Assembly (NCBI GenBank): GCA_025210295.1
Contig: JAOASC010000033.1
Location: 62,001-126,000, forward strand
Origin: Flavobacteriales bacterium
GTDB lineage: Bacteria > Bacteroidota > Bacteroidia > Flavobacteriales_D > Parvicellaceae
Reading direction: 5' to 3'
Length of the DNA stretch: 64,000 nucleotides
Part shown: piece after piece, positions 43,244 to 53,119 of the stretch
Position numbering within the stretch: position 1 is the stretch's first letter
Layout: each line of letters begins with the position of its first letter
The notes under the pieces: generated by a model
Databases searched by the model: none
Seen by the model: only the letters and a program-made list of their open reading frames with translations
What the model was told of the DNA's origin: nothing
Program-made: the position numbers and the translations under genes

Positions 43244-44132
43244 GTTCTTGCGTCACTAATGCCAAGCCTTCTTCAAATGAAACGGGAGCGTAACCTAAGT
43301 CTTGTTTTGCCTTTTCTAAATTAAACCCAGTATAGGGTGGTCGTTTAGCAGCCTGGTTTAATGTTATTGATTTTATTGGAGAAATGATGGACTTATTTAA
43401 TTGATAATAATCGGCTACCTTTTCAACCAATTCTAAGATGCTCATGACTTCTTTCCCTGAGAGGTGGTAGATGCCTGTTGCTTCTTTTTGAGCAATTAAT
43501 AAACATCCTTTTGCTAAATCACTAGCATGTGTTGGAGATCTGAATTGGTCATCAACGACATTAATTGGCTCACCTTTTTCTAAAGCAGACTTAGCCCATA
43601 AAACAACATTAGAACGACTCATCTTTTCTACAACTCCATATACAATTATAGTACGTGCAATTGCCCATTTTTTCAGATTACTTTCTTGAATAATTTTTTC
43701 CGCTTCGAATTTTGATTGGCCATAATAACTAAGTGGATTAGGAGTGTCTGTTTCTTTATAAGGACCACTCTTTCCATCAAAAACAAAATCTGTAGATAAA
43801 TGAATTAAATGAATGTCATTTTTGTCACATGCTTCAACTAGATATTTAACCGCATTTACATTCATATCCCAACATGCCGCTCTATCTGATTCACATGCGT
43901 CAACATTTGTCATCGCAGCTGTATTAATTATAGCTGTGGGTTGAAATGATTGAACCATAGCATTGACCTCTGCTGCATTAGTGATGTCTAATTGCTGATA
44001 GTTTGATGGGGGTAAATTTGAAATTCTATTATCACCTTTAGAGGTAGCTAAAAATTCAATATTACTTTGTAGGAGTTGTTGAACAATATTTTGACCTAAT
44101 AGTCCATTAGATCCAGTGATTAAGATTTTCAT
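43227..44132 (-). CDS. dTDP-4-dehydrorhamnose reductase-like SDR protein
   Basis: A 301-residue protein from the ATG at 44132 (MKILITGSNGLLG); a start 39 bases earlier would overlap the upstream gene and add an unlikely leader. It has an NAD(P) Rossmann loop (GSNGLLGQ), the catalytic YxxxK (YYGQSKFEAE) with LSTDFVFDG before it, and the RmlD-type end (NLEKAKQDLGYAPVSFEEGLA). RmlD-like enzymes reduce a nucleotide-sugar ketone for surface polysaccharide. No rmlA, rmlB or rmlC gene is nearby, so rhamnose synthesis specifically is unproven. It starts eight bases after a fibre-like protein gene. Confidence 0.88.
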   Translation of the reverse strand: MKILITGSNGLLGQNIVQQLLQSNIEFLATSKGDNRISNLPPSNYQQLDITNAAEVNAMVQSFQPTAIINTAAMTNVDACESDRAACWDMNVNAVKYLVEACDKNDIHLIHLSTDFVFDGKSGPYKETDTPNPLSYYGQSKFEAEKIIQESNLKKWAIARTIIVYGVVEKMSRSNVVLWAKSALEKGEPINVVDDQFRSPTHASDLAKGCLLIAQKEATGIYHLSGKEVMSILELVEKVADYYQLNKSIISPIKSITLNQAAKRPPYTGFNLEKAKQDLGYAPVSFEEGLALVTQELAKHQ

Positions 44133-44139
44133 AAAGGTT

Positions 44140-46158
44140 TTATTCAGATATTTTGTAATAATAGAAAGCACTACAGTTACCAGAAGTATGGGTTAGGGTT
44201 CCTCCAGCGGGGTTGTGGACTCTAAATCTCACAGGTGTTCCATCTTGCCTAACGTAAATAACGAATCCGGCATGAGAAAAATCTGTCCTAGCGTTATAAT
44301 TATAATTCATGAATCCAGAAGCAAAATTTGCAGGTGAGCTCGATTCTGCTGTGGTTTGTACATAGTAATTTTGACTTGCACCACCTAAGCAGTCATAAAA
44401 ATTGACAAAATATACCCCTTTTTGTAAATTCACGTAAGCGGTATACAATGATGTAGCTGTACCAGCTGGCAAGGGTAAATTTCCCATAAAACTATTGCTG
44501 TTATCCATGTACCAATCTGAGTTTTCTCCAATAGCTTTCCAAATTGTACCATTGAAATAATAGTAACCAGGTTCAATAGTTTGTACTCCAGTTCCAGCTG
44601 AAGCAGTATTGTATACTAATAGACCAGAAGCTGGAGTTGTAATGGTAGTAACGTCATTGTTTCCTGTTAACGCAACTCTTGGGGGTAAAAAACCTTTGTT
44701 TGAAGATCTCACTTCTAATTTTGCTGAAGCATCAGGGTTGGATCCACTTACTAGGGCATCCCCCTCATTATCAATAGAAAAAAAGCGTTCTGTTGTTGTT
44801 GGGTTTCCTGACCCATCAACCAATGCTGCCGTTACAGTATTGTGGTTTGTTAAATTGGTGTTTCGTTGTATTACGTACGTGTCATTGCTGTTGTAGGGCC
44901 TACCTGCATACCATTCGTTTTGTCCTCCTAAATCATACATAAAAACACCAGTACCTCTGTAGTTGGTGCTTGTATTGGCTTTTAAGGCTATTCCAGCATT
45001 GATGTATCCAGTTGCTGTTCCTTCAATCATCAGTTCAGTTGGACCTGTACCTGAGATATGAGTTTTGTATGCAGGAGCAACAGTTCCTATCCCAACGTTT
45101 CCATTATTTTGAACTCTAAGTAGATGATCAAGTGTTCCTCCATCGTTTGTTCTCACCCAAAAAGCTGGATTACTTGTGGCAGGTGATTCAGCAGTTTCTA
45201 TTACTTGTCCATAAGGAGTTCCTGAGTTTACTGTAAGGCCGTATCCTGTGCCTAAATTAGCCCCAATACTTAGCATGTTTGTAGGTGAACTCTCTTGAAT
45301 TCCAACAATTCCAGAAAAATAATTATGGTGTTCACCATCTATAAATAAACCATATTCATTAGTTCCATTAGTTGATGTAAAATCAACATGTAATCCTATA
45401 TTGTTAGAGGCATTTAAAGTACTCGCTCCAGTGGCTAAAAAGTGCGTAATTCCTAAACTACTTTGGGGGAGGTATATGGAATGTATATTGGTGTCGATGT
45501 TTTGACCAGCATAGGTATTATATACTGTTAATTTTGAATCTGGGGTTGTTGCCCCAATACCGACATTGCCATGTGTAAATAGGTCATCATTAATGTTGTC
45601 TGGTGCTGTAACTCCTCCTACTTCGTACCAATCATGGTCAGAAAGTGTAGATAAATCAACAGTTGCAGCGGCACCATTTTGAATATAAACAGTGAGGTTG
45701 GTTCCGTTTAATGAAACACTATCAATATCTTGAGTATCTGTATTGTCTAAATAGGAGCTTAGGTCAATAGTTGTAGGAGTTCCGTTATTGGTAATTGTTA
45801 AGTTATTCCCTGATAATTGAAGGTCTTGAATTTCATTGGAAGGATCAGCGTCAGCATCACCTCCTAATGTTTGCCAAGTGGTTCCATTCCAGTAGTAATA
45901 ACCAGGAGTAACATCAGCAATGGTCGCAGTATTAAAAACCAATAATGACAATACATTTCCGTTGGTTATTGTTGTCGCATCTGTGGTGCTAGTTAGTGCT
46001 ACTCTTGGAACTAAAACTCCTTGGCTTGTTGAGCTAATATCCAATATTGAAGAGTTATTAGGAGCTGCTCCATTGAGGTTAATACCTACACCTTGGCTAA
46101 AAGCAGTTGTTGCTAGCATTACAGGAAATAGGGAAGAAAAAATTGTATATCGAATCAT
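44140..46158 (-). CDS. Exported fibre-like surface protein (paralogue of next gene)
   Basis: A 672-residue protein with a signal peptide (about 1-21, TTAFSQ). The start of the mature part is GVGINLNGAAPNNSSILDIS, then a conserved block of about 80 residues (GVLVPRVALTSTTDATTI ... TPGYYYWNGTTWQ). Several repeats of the VGIGTxxP type follow, as seen in tail-fibre-like and other trimeric surface proteins. The opening block recurs near residue 490 (KGFLPPRVALTGNNDV ... EPGYYYFNGTIW). The C terminus (SGNCSAFYYYKISE) is not a standard T9SS sorting domain. It is homologous to 46198-47736, which ends 39 bases upstream. The fibre role is inference from repeat style. Confidence 0.8.
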   Translation of the reverse strand: MIRYTIFSSLFPVMLATTAFSQGVGINLNGAAPNNSSILDISSTSQGVLVPRVALTSTTDATTITNGNVLSLLVFNTATIADVTPGYYYWNGTTWQTLGGDADADPSNEIQDLQLSGNNLTITNNGTPTTIDLSSYLDNTDTQDIDSVSLNGTNLTVYIQNGAAATVDLSTLSDHDWYEVGGVTAPDNINDDLFTHGNVGIGATTPDSKLTVYNTYAGQNIDTNIHSIYLPQSSLGITHFLATGASTLNASNNIGLHVDFTSTNGTNEYGLFIDGEHHNYFSGIVGIQESSPTNMLSIGANLGTGYGLTVNSGTPYGQVIETAESPATSNPAFWVRTNDGGTLDHLLRVQNNGNVGIGTVAPAYKTHISGTGPTELMIEGTATGYINAGIALKANTSTNYRGTGVFMYDLGGQNEWYAGRPYNSNDTYVIQRNTNLTNHNTVTAALVDGSGNPTTTERFFSIDNEGDALVSGSNPDASAKLEVRSSNKGFLPPRVALTGNNDVTTITTPASGLLVYNTASAGTGVQTIEPGYYYFNGTIWKAIGENSDWYMDNSNSFMGNLPLPAGTATSLYTAYVNLQKGVYFVNFYDCLGGASQNYYVQTTAESSSPANFASGFMNYNYNARTDFSHAGFVIYVRQDGTPVRFRVHNPAGGTLTHTSGNCSAFYYYKISE

Positions 46159-46197
46159 TTTAATGAACTTAATGCTTTATGCAATATACTAAAAAAA

Positions 46198-47736
46198 TTA
46201 ATTTTCTATTGCAATCCAGTTGATTTGGTATCCCGATGAAGCGGCATAAGCTGGTGTTAGGGAAAAATTTCCATCGTCGTACTTTAAATATATTCTAAAG
46301 CCCGTGGCAGTAGCTGAATAGATAGAAGTTACACCTGTTAAAAGCCACTTATTTCCTCCTCCTTGTATGCTGGTAATATATCGAGGAGTACTTGTAAAGC
46401 CACAACCACTTGTGTTTACATCGATATATATTCCATCAGCACCATATTGAACCCAACCAACTCCTGGGGTTGTAGAACCTGAGCACATTTGTTTATAGGA
46501 TCCATTTGAACTTTCTTTTACAGCTCCATTTTCCCAGTGAGCTTTTCCTGTTGCATCTGACATTAATATATTCCCAGTTGCTTCTGTACCATCAGTTATT
46601 TTTACAGAGCCAATAACGTCTAGCATTTCTGTTGGAGCAGTTGTATTGATTCCAACATATCCAGCATGGCTAATTCTCATACTCTCATACATTGGACCTG
46701 GTCCGTCTGTTCCTTGAGTCCAAAAGGCTAAGCCTAGGTAATCTCCATCTGAGTGCTCCATAACTGAGGTGATTCCGGCCCTTTTTCTTCCTCCTGATTG
46801 CCAAGAGATGCTACCAAAATGATTCCCTTGTTGATTATCTACTGAACCGTGTAAAACCAAACTGTTAGAAGCTTCGTCGTTATCATTCCCTGTAAATGCA
46901 GTAGGGTTATAGATATGTAAATTCCCTAATGGAGTATTTGTTTTGATTCCAACTCGTCCATTGTTTTGTACTCTAAAAAGATGATCAATGGTGCCGCCAT
47001 TATCTGTTCTAACCCAAAAGGCAGGGTTGTTTGTAGCTGGTGATTCTGTTGTTTGGATAACACCTCCATAAGGTGTTCCTGGGTTTACTGAAATACCATA
47101 TCCTGTTCCCAGGTTTGCTCCAATGCTTAAATCGTTTGTTGGGTTTGTTTCTTTTATCCCGACATTTCCTTGGGTGAAAATATTGTCGTTAATGTTGTCA
47201 GCTTGATTAGTACTTCCTACTTCATACCAATCATGGTCTTTTAAAACACTTAAATCTACAGTTGTAGCATCATTAGTAAGCGAAAGAATATCTCCAGACA
47301 ATGATAAGTCTTGATTGTCTGTTCCACTAGCATCACTGACCCATGTATAATTGCCACTACCATCTGTAGATAGAACTTGTCCGTTGCTACCTCCAGTAGG
47401 GAGTTCAATTTCATTGTTAGGATCATTGTCTGCATCTTTTCCTAGAGGAGTCCATACACTACCATCCCAATAGTAGTATCCAGGAGTAACATCAGCAATG
47501 GTAGCTGTATTAAATATTAGTAGAGAGAGGACATTCCCATTTGTGATTGTTGTGGCATCTGTAGTACTTGTTAGTGTAACTCTGGGAATTAGAACCCCTT
47601 GGTCTGAAGCACTAACATCTAAAATTGAAGAATTGTTAGGGGCATTTCCACTTAAATTAACACCTACTCCTTGACTATGAGTTTTGCTAGTTAATAATAC
47701 GAATAGAAGAATGGGAAGTACAGTACATTTAATCAT
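46198..47736 (-). CDS. Exported fibre-like surface protein (paralogue of previous gene)
   Basis: A 512-residue protein with a signal peptide (about 1-21, KTHSQ) and the same opening block as 44140-46158 (GVGVNLSGNAPNNSSILDVS, then TSTTDATTITNGNVLSLL). The middle has the shared segment SPATNNPAFWVRTDNGGT, IDHLFRVQNNGRVGI, and repeats like VGINTTAP. The C-terminal 110 residues differ from the paralogue (SNGSYKQMCSGSTTPGVGW ... YQINWIAIEN), which suggests that the two display different tips on a common shaft. No T9SS sorting domain is seen. The location and trimeric assembly are inference. Confidence 0.8.
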   Translation of the reverse strand: MIKCTVLPILLFVLLTSKTHSQGVGVNLSGNAPNNSSILDVSASDQGVLIPRVTLTSTTDATTITNGNVLSLLIFNTATIADVTPGYYYWDGSVWTPLGKDADNDPNNEIELPTGGSNGQVLSTDGSGNYTWVSDASGTDNQDLSLSGDILSLTNDATTVDLSVLKDHDWYEVGSTNQADNINDNIFTQGNVGIKETNPTNDLSIGANLGTGYGISVNPGTPYGGVIQTTESPATNNPAFWVRTDNGGTIDHLFRVQNNGRVGIKTNTPLGNLHIYNPTAFTGNDNDEASNSLVLHGSVDNQQGNHFGSISWQSGGRKRAGITSVMEHSDGDYLGLAFWTQGTDGPGPMYESMRISHAGYVGINTTAPTEMLDVIGSVKITDGTEATGNILMSDATGKAHWENGAVKESSNGSYKQMCSGSTTPGVGWVQYGADGIYIDVNTSGCGFTSTPRYITSIQGGGNKWLLTGVTSIYSATATGFRIYLKYDDGNFSLTPAYAASSGYQINWIAIEN

Positions 47737-47815
47737 TTCAACACCAAATAATATAATACTGCAAGATAACTAAAAAAATGAAGCTTGGTTTATTAAGGTT
47801 TAATGTAATGCTTAA

Positions 47816-48838
47816 TTAAGAATAACTAATACCAAAAATTTCGTTTAGCTTTTTGATTTGTTCAGGATTTCCAAGAACAAAAATCTTACTATTAGGAAGA
47901 ATTTCAACATCGTCTGATGGATTAATGAGGTATTCTCCTTGTGCATTTTTAAAGCCTACAATGTTACATACAGGAAACTGTTGTTTTAAGTCCGCTAGGG
48001 ATTTAAATTGACAGCCTTCTGGAATGTCTCTAAAGCTGATTCCCTCTAATGTAATTTCGTTTTCTCCTTGAATAGAGATTTGATCTAAAAATTCAACTAC
48101 ATCTGGTGTAGAAACCAATTGGGCCATGTGTGAACCACCTAATGAGTCAGGCATAATAACATTGTCTGCTCCAGCCATCTTTAATTTCTTTTTGGTTCCT
48201 GGGCGAGAAGCTCTTGAAATTACTTTTAGATTAGGGTTTAATTCTTTTGAGGATAAAACAACAAACAAATTATCTGCATCAGATGGTAGCGCTGTAATTA
48301 ATGCCTTGGCATTTTTTATTCCAGCATCAATTAATGTCTCATCTTCAGTAGCATTACCATGTAGGTATAAAACATTTCCATCAAGTCTAAACTTTTCGAT
48401 GATAGTAGGGTCAGTTTCGAGTACAATAAAGTTCTCTTTGTGAGCTTTAAGTGTTTCTATTGTTTTTTGACCTACACGTCCGTATCCACATACAATAACA
48501 TGGTTTTTTATTTGATCAATATTTTTCATTGTTTTATAATCTTTAAAATACTTTCGATAATCTCCTGTTACGATATAAGAAGTAATAGAAGATACAGCAT
48601 AGGCAAAGGTACCAAAGCTTGTTATAATAAGAAAGGCTGTATAAAGCTTTCCGTTTTCTGTTAACGGATGCACTTCTCCAAAACCAACTGTCGAAACAGT
48701 AATGATGGTTTGATAAAATGAATCAAGCCAAGTCCAGCCTTCAATTACTTTATAGCTTATAGTACTACCTGCAATTATTAAAATCAATAATGCTAATGCA
48801 TAATAGATTTTAGAAAATAGCCTAAAATTTAAGAGCAT
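47816..48838 (-). CDS. Two-helix potassium channel with RCK (TrkA-N/TrkA-C) domains
   Basis: A 340-residue protein of MthK-like layout. Two membrane helices (about 10-29 and 63-91) flank a pore loop with filter TVGFGEVHP at about 50-58; the common TVGYGD is changed at two positions. The cytoplasmic part has an RCK-N Rossmann fold (HVIVCGYGRVGQ at about 113-124) and an RCK-C part at about 255-335 (EVEILPNSKIFVLGNP). It would pass K+ under control of ions or nucleotides bound to the RCK ring. It is the last gene after two secreted phosphatase genes, with a seven-base gap, so it is probably in the same transcript. Confidence 0.92.
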   Translation of the reverse strand: MLLNFRLFSKIYYALALLILIIAGSTISYKVIEGWTWLDSFYQTIITVSTVGFGEVHPLTENGKLYTAFLIITSFGTFAYAVSSITSYIVTGDYRKYFKDYKTMKNIDQIKNHVIVCGYGRVGQKTIETLKAHKENFIVLETDPTIIEKFRLDGNVLYLHGNATEDETLIDAGIKNAKALITALPSDADNLFVVLSSKELNPNLKVISRASRPGTKKKLKMAGADNVIMPDSLGGSHMAQLVSTPDVVEFLDQISIQGENEITLEGISFRDIPEGCQFKSLADLKQQFPVCNIVGFKNAQGEYLINPSDDVEILPNSKIFVLGNPEQIKKLNEIFGISYS

Positions 48839-48845
48839 CTATAAT

Positions 48846-50690
48846 TTATTGTTTGATTACTGTTTTACTTACTTTTTTCATTGAGGATTCACAGACTACA
48901 TTATATATACCAGCTGGTAGGTTTTGCAGGTCTATATTGATGTAATTCATCCCGTTTTTAACCATAGGATAGTTTTTTGTTACTATTACCTTTCCAACGG
49001 CGTCAACGATATAAATATTAACAGCACTTGATTTTTCAATAAACAGTTGAATTGTAGAATTGCCTGTTGTTGGGTTAGGATAAACTCCTAACAAAAGCAT
49101 AGGAGAGAAGTCTTTAATATCAACATGGTATCCCATAGGCATATCTGGAGCATAAACAGGAGGGACTTCTAAACGTTGCGTTGGTCCAGCTGCTTGATTG
49201 GCGCATTTTTCATTATGATTAACAAAATATCCATCGCCATAGTACTCTCCAATTGCAGGGTCTTCCACATCATTCATGTAGTAATAATCTCCTTGAACTT
49301 TAGTTTTTGAAACATCTAAAATCATGTAGCCTTTTTTTACCATATCAACGTATTGGATATGAGGATTAGCGAAACGAATAATAGAGGTTCCAGCAGAAAA
49401 ACTTGTACTTGCTGAGGTCACACTTGTCACAACATATTCCACTCCAAGAGAGTTTTGACAACCAGAAGCATCATAATTACTAAGTGGAATATCGTTGACC
49501 CAAGAAGTGTGAATATCACCAGTTAATACTACAAAGTTGTTGATCGCATTGTTGGTTATAAAGTTGAACAACTGATTTCTTTCATAATCATATCCGTCCC
49601 ACTGATCATTATTTACAGGTATTCCAAAGGCTTCTAAAGGGGCCATCATTACTTGCTGTCCCAATATATTCCATCTAGCATTTGAGTTTTGTAAATTATT
49701 GGTTAACCAGTTATATTGATCAGTTCCTAAAAGTGTTTTGTTAGGGTCTGAATAACTATTGTTTTGTTCAGACCTTCCAATTAATCTAGTGTCTAACATG
49801 TGTAGGTCAATTAAATCACCCCATGAAAATTTTCGATAAATCTTGGTCTTATTGGCAAGGTCAGGTGTTCGAATTGGTAGCCATTCATGATAAGCTTGAG
49901 TACTGTTGTTTTTTCTGTCTGTCCAAGTACCTTCAGAGCCTTGTGTATGATTTTCAGCACCATCTTTGTATGAATTATCAGCTGACTCGTGGTCATCCCA
50001 AACCATAATAAAAGGAAACTGTTGATGTAAGTCTCTTAAGTCTTCATCTAATCGGTATTGAGAATATCTGATTCTATAATCTTCTAGAGATACAATTTCA
50101 TTTACAGGTTCATGTGTACGATCAGAAATATTTGCCGAATAAGTACCATCTTCGTACTCATAAATATAATCTCCTAAATGTAAGACACAATCAAAATCAT
50201 TTCTCATTACTAAGTGTCTGTAGGCATGAAAATAGCCATGTTGCCAATTGGAACAGGATACAACTGCAAAACGTACACTATCAATATCCCCCGAAGGAGC
50301 TGTTTTTGTTCTTCCTCTTATCGAATAATTGTCTTGAGCTTTAAAGTCATAGAAATAATAGGTGTCTGGAGATAAACCATCGGCATCGACCTTAAAGGTC
50401 CAATCTTTATTTTCATTGGTATAGCCGTAACCAGAGTTTACAACATTAATCATGCTGGTATCTGTTGCGATACGCCACTCGATTTTTACACTATCTAAAG
50501 AAAAAGTATCATCAGTAAATCGAGTCCATAATACAACTGCATCAGTTAAAGGATCCCCAGATGCTACTCCATGATAAAATGGGTATAAATATGGTTCTAA
50601 TTTTTCTCTTTGTGAATTAAGAACTCCTTGAGAAATAACATTGGAGATAATTCCTAATATTATTACACCAAAAACAAGTGTTTTTTTCAT
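48846..50690 (-). CDS. Secreted PhoD-like alkaline phosphatase with type A T9SS sorting domain
   Basis: A 614-residue exported phosphatase. A signal peptide (about 1-20) is followed by the PhoD N domain (YHGVASGDPLTDAVVLWTR). The metallophosphatase core has VSCSNWQHGYFHA (metal-binding Cys and Asn region), HLGDYIYEYE and VWDDHESADN, all typical of the Fe/Ca PhoD family. The C-terminal 80 residues are a type A sorting domain (GVYPNPTTGNSTIQLF to KKVSKTVIKQ). It would release phosphate from phosphodiesters or monoesters outside the cell. The gene begins two bases after the second phosphatase gene. No Pho box could be identified. Confidence 0.95.
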   Translation of the reverse strand: MKKTLVFGVIILGIISNVISQGVLNSQREKLEPYLYPFYHGVASGDPLTDAVVLWTRFTDDTFSLDSVKIEWRIATDTSMINVVNSGYGYTNENKDWTFKVDADGLSPDTYYFYDFKAQDNYSIRGRTKTAPSGDIDSVRFAVVSCSNWQHGYFHAYRHLVMRNDFDCVLHLGDYIYEYEDGTYSANISDRTHEPVNEIVSLEDYRIRYSQYRLDEDLRDLHQQFPFIMVWDDHESADNSYKDGAENHTQGSEGTWTDRKNNSTQAYHEWLPIRTPDLANKTKIYRKFSWGDLIDLHMLDTRLIGRSEQNNSYSDPNKTLLGTDQYNWLTNNLQNSNARWNILGQQVMMAPLEAFGIPVNNDQWDGYDYERNQLFNFITNNAINNFVVLTGDIHTSWVNDIPLSNYDASGCQNSLGVEYVVTSVTSASTSFSAGTSIIRFANPHIQYVDMVKKGYMILDVSKTKVQGDYYYMNDVEDPAIGEYYGDGYFVNHNEKCANQAAGPTQRLEVPPVYAPDMPMGYHVDIKDFSPMLLLGVYPNPTTGNSTIQLFIEKSSAVNIYIVDAVGKVIVTKNYPMVKNGMNYINIDLQNLPAGIYNVVCESSMKKVSKTVIKQ

Positions 50691-50692
50691 GA

Positions 50693-53056
50693 TTATTCTA
50701 TTATTATTTTATGGATAGATTTTTGGTGATCAGCATTTACTTCAAATAAGTATATTCCAGATTTTAGGTCGATATCTGAGATAGAAACCGTATTGTTTCC
50801 CTCGTTCAAGAGGTCTGTTCTGATGAGTCGACCACCTAGATCGTAAATTCTTAATTCTCCTTGGTTTTTTGTCAATTCGATTTGAATATAGTCAGTAGCG
50901 GGGTTAGGGAATATTTTGACAAATTCTTCTGGGTTTTCTTTTGATATGGATGACGGCCCACCTCCTGAATTGTGAGTGAAAGTGATGTGAAGTGTTGGTG
51001 CTTTTCCTGCGTCCCCATCTCTAGAATAGGCTGATCGTGTTCCTGTTCCTTCAAAAATAAAGGCCATGGCATTACCCAACTGCCAACCTGATCTGTTGAC
51101 AAGATGTTGAACTAATTGTTTAATCTCTGGTGTTCGTTGGTTAGTTGTAGCATCTCCATCATTCCAACCTACATGCGTCCAAGGGATAGACGTTGCTGTT
51201 TTGGTTCTACTTGAGATATTATAATCATTACCTAAGAAAATTGTAGCATTGTCAATATCTTGTGCATAAATAGTTGCAGTTGCTGGGTCAGACTCGTTAG
51301 CATCAGCAGTAAATTGAATATATGCGCTGGTTATTGTTGCTCCTTGAGGAATAGCTAGGTTTTGAAACCTTAATCCAACCCATTGATCTTCATCTGAAAT
51401 TGGCCACACCCAATCCTCAATACAGAGTTCTAAATCACTACTTGTTAAATCAACAGATCCATCGTCTTTGTATTCTTCTGCATCATCATCGTTGTTAATA
51501 ATACTTCCAACAATGGTTGTTTCACCAACATGTATGATGGTGTTGTCTGAAACATTATGCCAACCTTCATCATCAATTGCCCATGCCGTAATGATATACT
51601 CATCATCAGAAGGAATGGTCCAATTGTATGCGTAAGGGGCTGAAAAGTCACTACCAACATAAACATCATTAATATAAAACTTAACTTCTTGTACATTGCC
51701 ACCTACGTCAGAGGCATCAGCTGTAATATTTATGTTTTGGGTCGATGAAAAATATTGTTGATGGAAAGGGTAGGTAACATCTACTATAGGTCTACCAAGG
51801 TATTTGTTATTGGTAATGTAGGTAACACTTCCGTTACTTGGAGACCATAGGTTTGCATTAGCAGGGACAGTAAAACGATCGTTGTCAGAGACTGTTCCAA
51901 CAGCATTAGCGTTATCTGTTCCTAAAGTTCTTATTTCAATAGTATCTCGTGTTACTTTAATCCAGTTGAAACTATTAAAACTATCAGAGTCTTTTGTCCA
52001 AGAACGGTTATTGTCGTTGGTTCTTAGTGGAGCACCCCAACATCCTTCACCAATATATACTGTTCCTTTAATACTGTCTAGCTCATAGCCATCGTCAGCG
52101 TTTGAACCTGTAGAAGGTTTGATGGGCCAAGTTGTTTTAACATCATGTGCATCACTTTCTATAACAAGTCTCACTTGATAGTCGTAAAAAAGTTGAGCCC
52201 ATGCATTATACTGTCCATCTTCATTAGATTTTGTTGTGGTATGTGGACGAATTGAACGATGATACTGTGCGATGTTCCAGTCATAATTGTCTGCGGTTGT
52301 TTGTAACTGATTTTCTAGCCAATTTTTTTGATTTCCAGCAACAGAAATTTCTGTATTTAAAGTGTACACATTCATAAAACTACCTCCAACAGGGATGTTG
52401 TAGTATTCATCGGCTGAAGGGACATCAAATAAGTTGTGGACTTTTCCACTACTCAATTCATGATTCCCTCTTTCCCAAATAACTGGATACATTCTACCGT
52501 CAGGTGAGATGGTTAATTGCCAATCATCCATCCATCCACTCCATTCAAGACTTGTATCTAACCACGTGTAGTCTCCTCCAAACATTACAAAATCTGGACG
52601 AATTTTAGAGACTAAGGTATTGGCGTTTTCTCTAGGACTATCATCTAAATATGCTCTACTATCTCCTCCTGCGATAATCGATAGTGGAATGGTATTTCCC
52701 ATTGGGGTTGTTTTAAACCAAAATCGGTCACTTACACCGTCAGAGTCTTTTACTACAAAGTAATAAGCTGTATTGGGGGTCAAACCTGTTAACCTTACGA
52801 ATGCATTATCCATTCCAGCTTCAGAAGTTGTTCGGTCGGGTGTTTGAGAATTAGGGTAAGCTGCCCAGTTTGTTCCTAAATCTGTTGTACCATAGTACAC
52901 AGCAGCAGCGCTGCCTCCGTTTTGTTCCCATCCAATAACTACAGATGTTGAGGGGTCGTCTCTTAAAGATAGTCGATATCTTCTTGTATTTGCAAATATC
53001 GATCCTGTAGTCAAAAGAATGATGAGGATAAGAGCAATAAGGTTATTTTTTTTCAT
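50693..53056 (-). CDS. Secreted purple-acid-phosphatase-like metallophosphoesterase with type A T9SS sorting domain
   Basis: A 787-residue exported protein. A signal peptide (1-22) precedes a fibronectin-like PAP N domain (SVVIGWEQNGGSAAAVYYG) and a metallophosphatase core: GGDSRA, GGDYTW, RGNHE, AQYHRS and SDAHDV. The first four correspond to the usual motifs; in the last, the first His of GHxH is Asp. An Ig-like domain (about 425-500, VKFYINDVYVGSDFSAPYAY) and a lectin-like beta domain (about 510-690) follow, then a type A sorting domain (KIFPNPATDYIQIEL to IHKIIIE). It heads the operon with the PhoD-like and K+ channel genes. Confidence 0.92.
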   Translation of the reverse strand: MKKNNLIALILIILLTTGSIFANTRRYRLSLRDDPSTSVVIGWEQNGGSAAAVYYGTTDLGTNWAAYPNSQTPDRTTSEAGMDNAFVRLTGLTPNTAYYFVVKDSDGVSDRFWFKTTPMGNTIPLSIIAGGDSRAYLDDSPRENANTLVSKIRPDFVMFGGDYTWLDTSLEWSGWMDDWQLTISPDGRMYPVIWERGNHELSSGKVHNLFDVPSADEYYNIPVGGSFMNVYTLNTEISVAGNQKNWLENQLQTTADNYDWNIAQYHRSIRPHTTTKSNEDGQYNAWAQLFYDYQVRLVIESDAHDVKTTWPIKPSTGSNADDGYELDSIKGTVYIGEGCWGAPLRTNDNNRSWTKDSDSFNSFNWIKVTRDTIEIRTLGTDNANAVGTVSDNDRFTVPANANLWSPSNGSVTYITNNKYLGRPIVDVTYPFHQQYFSSTQNINITADASDVGGNVQEVKFYINDVYVGSDFSAPYAYNWTIPSDDEYIITAWAIDDEGWHNVSDNTIIHVGETTIVGSIINNDDDAEEYKDDGSVDLTSSDLELCIEDWVWPISDEDQWVGLRFQNLAIPQGATITSAYIQFTADANESDPATATIYAQDIDNATIFLGNDYNISSRTKTATSIPWTHVGWNDGDATTNQRTPEIKQLVQHLVNRSGWQLGNAMAFIFEGTGTRSAYSRDGDAGKAPTLHITFTHNSGGGPSSISKENPEEFVKIFPNPATDYIQIELTKNQGELRIYDLGGRLIRTDLLNEGNNTVSISDIDLKSGIYLFEVNADHQKSIHKIIIE

Positions 53057-53078
53057 GGATATAGTTATTTTGTATTTG

Positions 53079-53090
53079 AATAACGTTATT
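53079..53090. promoter_or_regulatory. Palindrome between divergent genes
   Basis: AATAACGTTATT is a perfect 12-base palindrome in the 63-base gap between the phosphatase operon and the divergent membrane-protein gene. Its position suits an operator for either gene, but no regulator family is recognised and chance is possible in AT-rich DNA. Confidence 0.3.
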
Positions 53091-53119
53091 TTTATGTGCG
53101 TAAAAATAAGGCGAACTTA

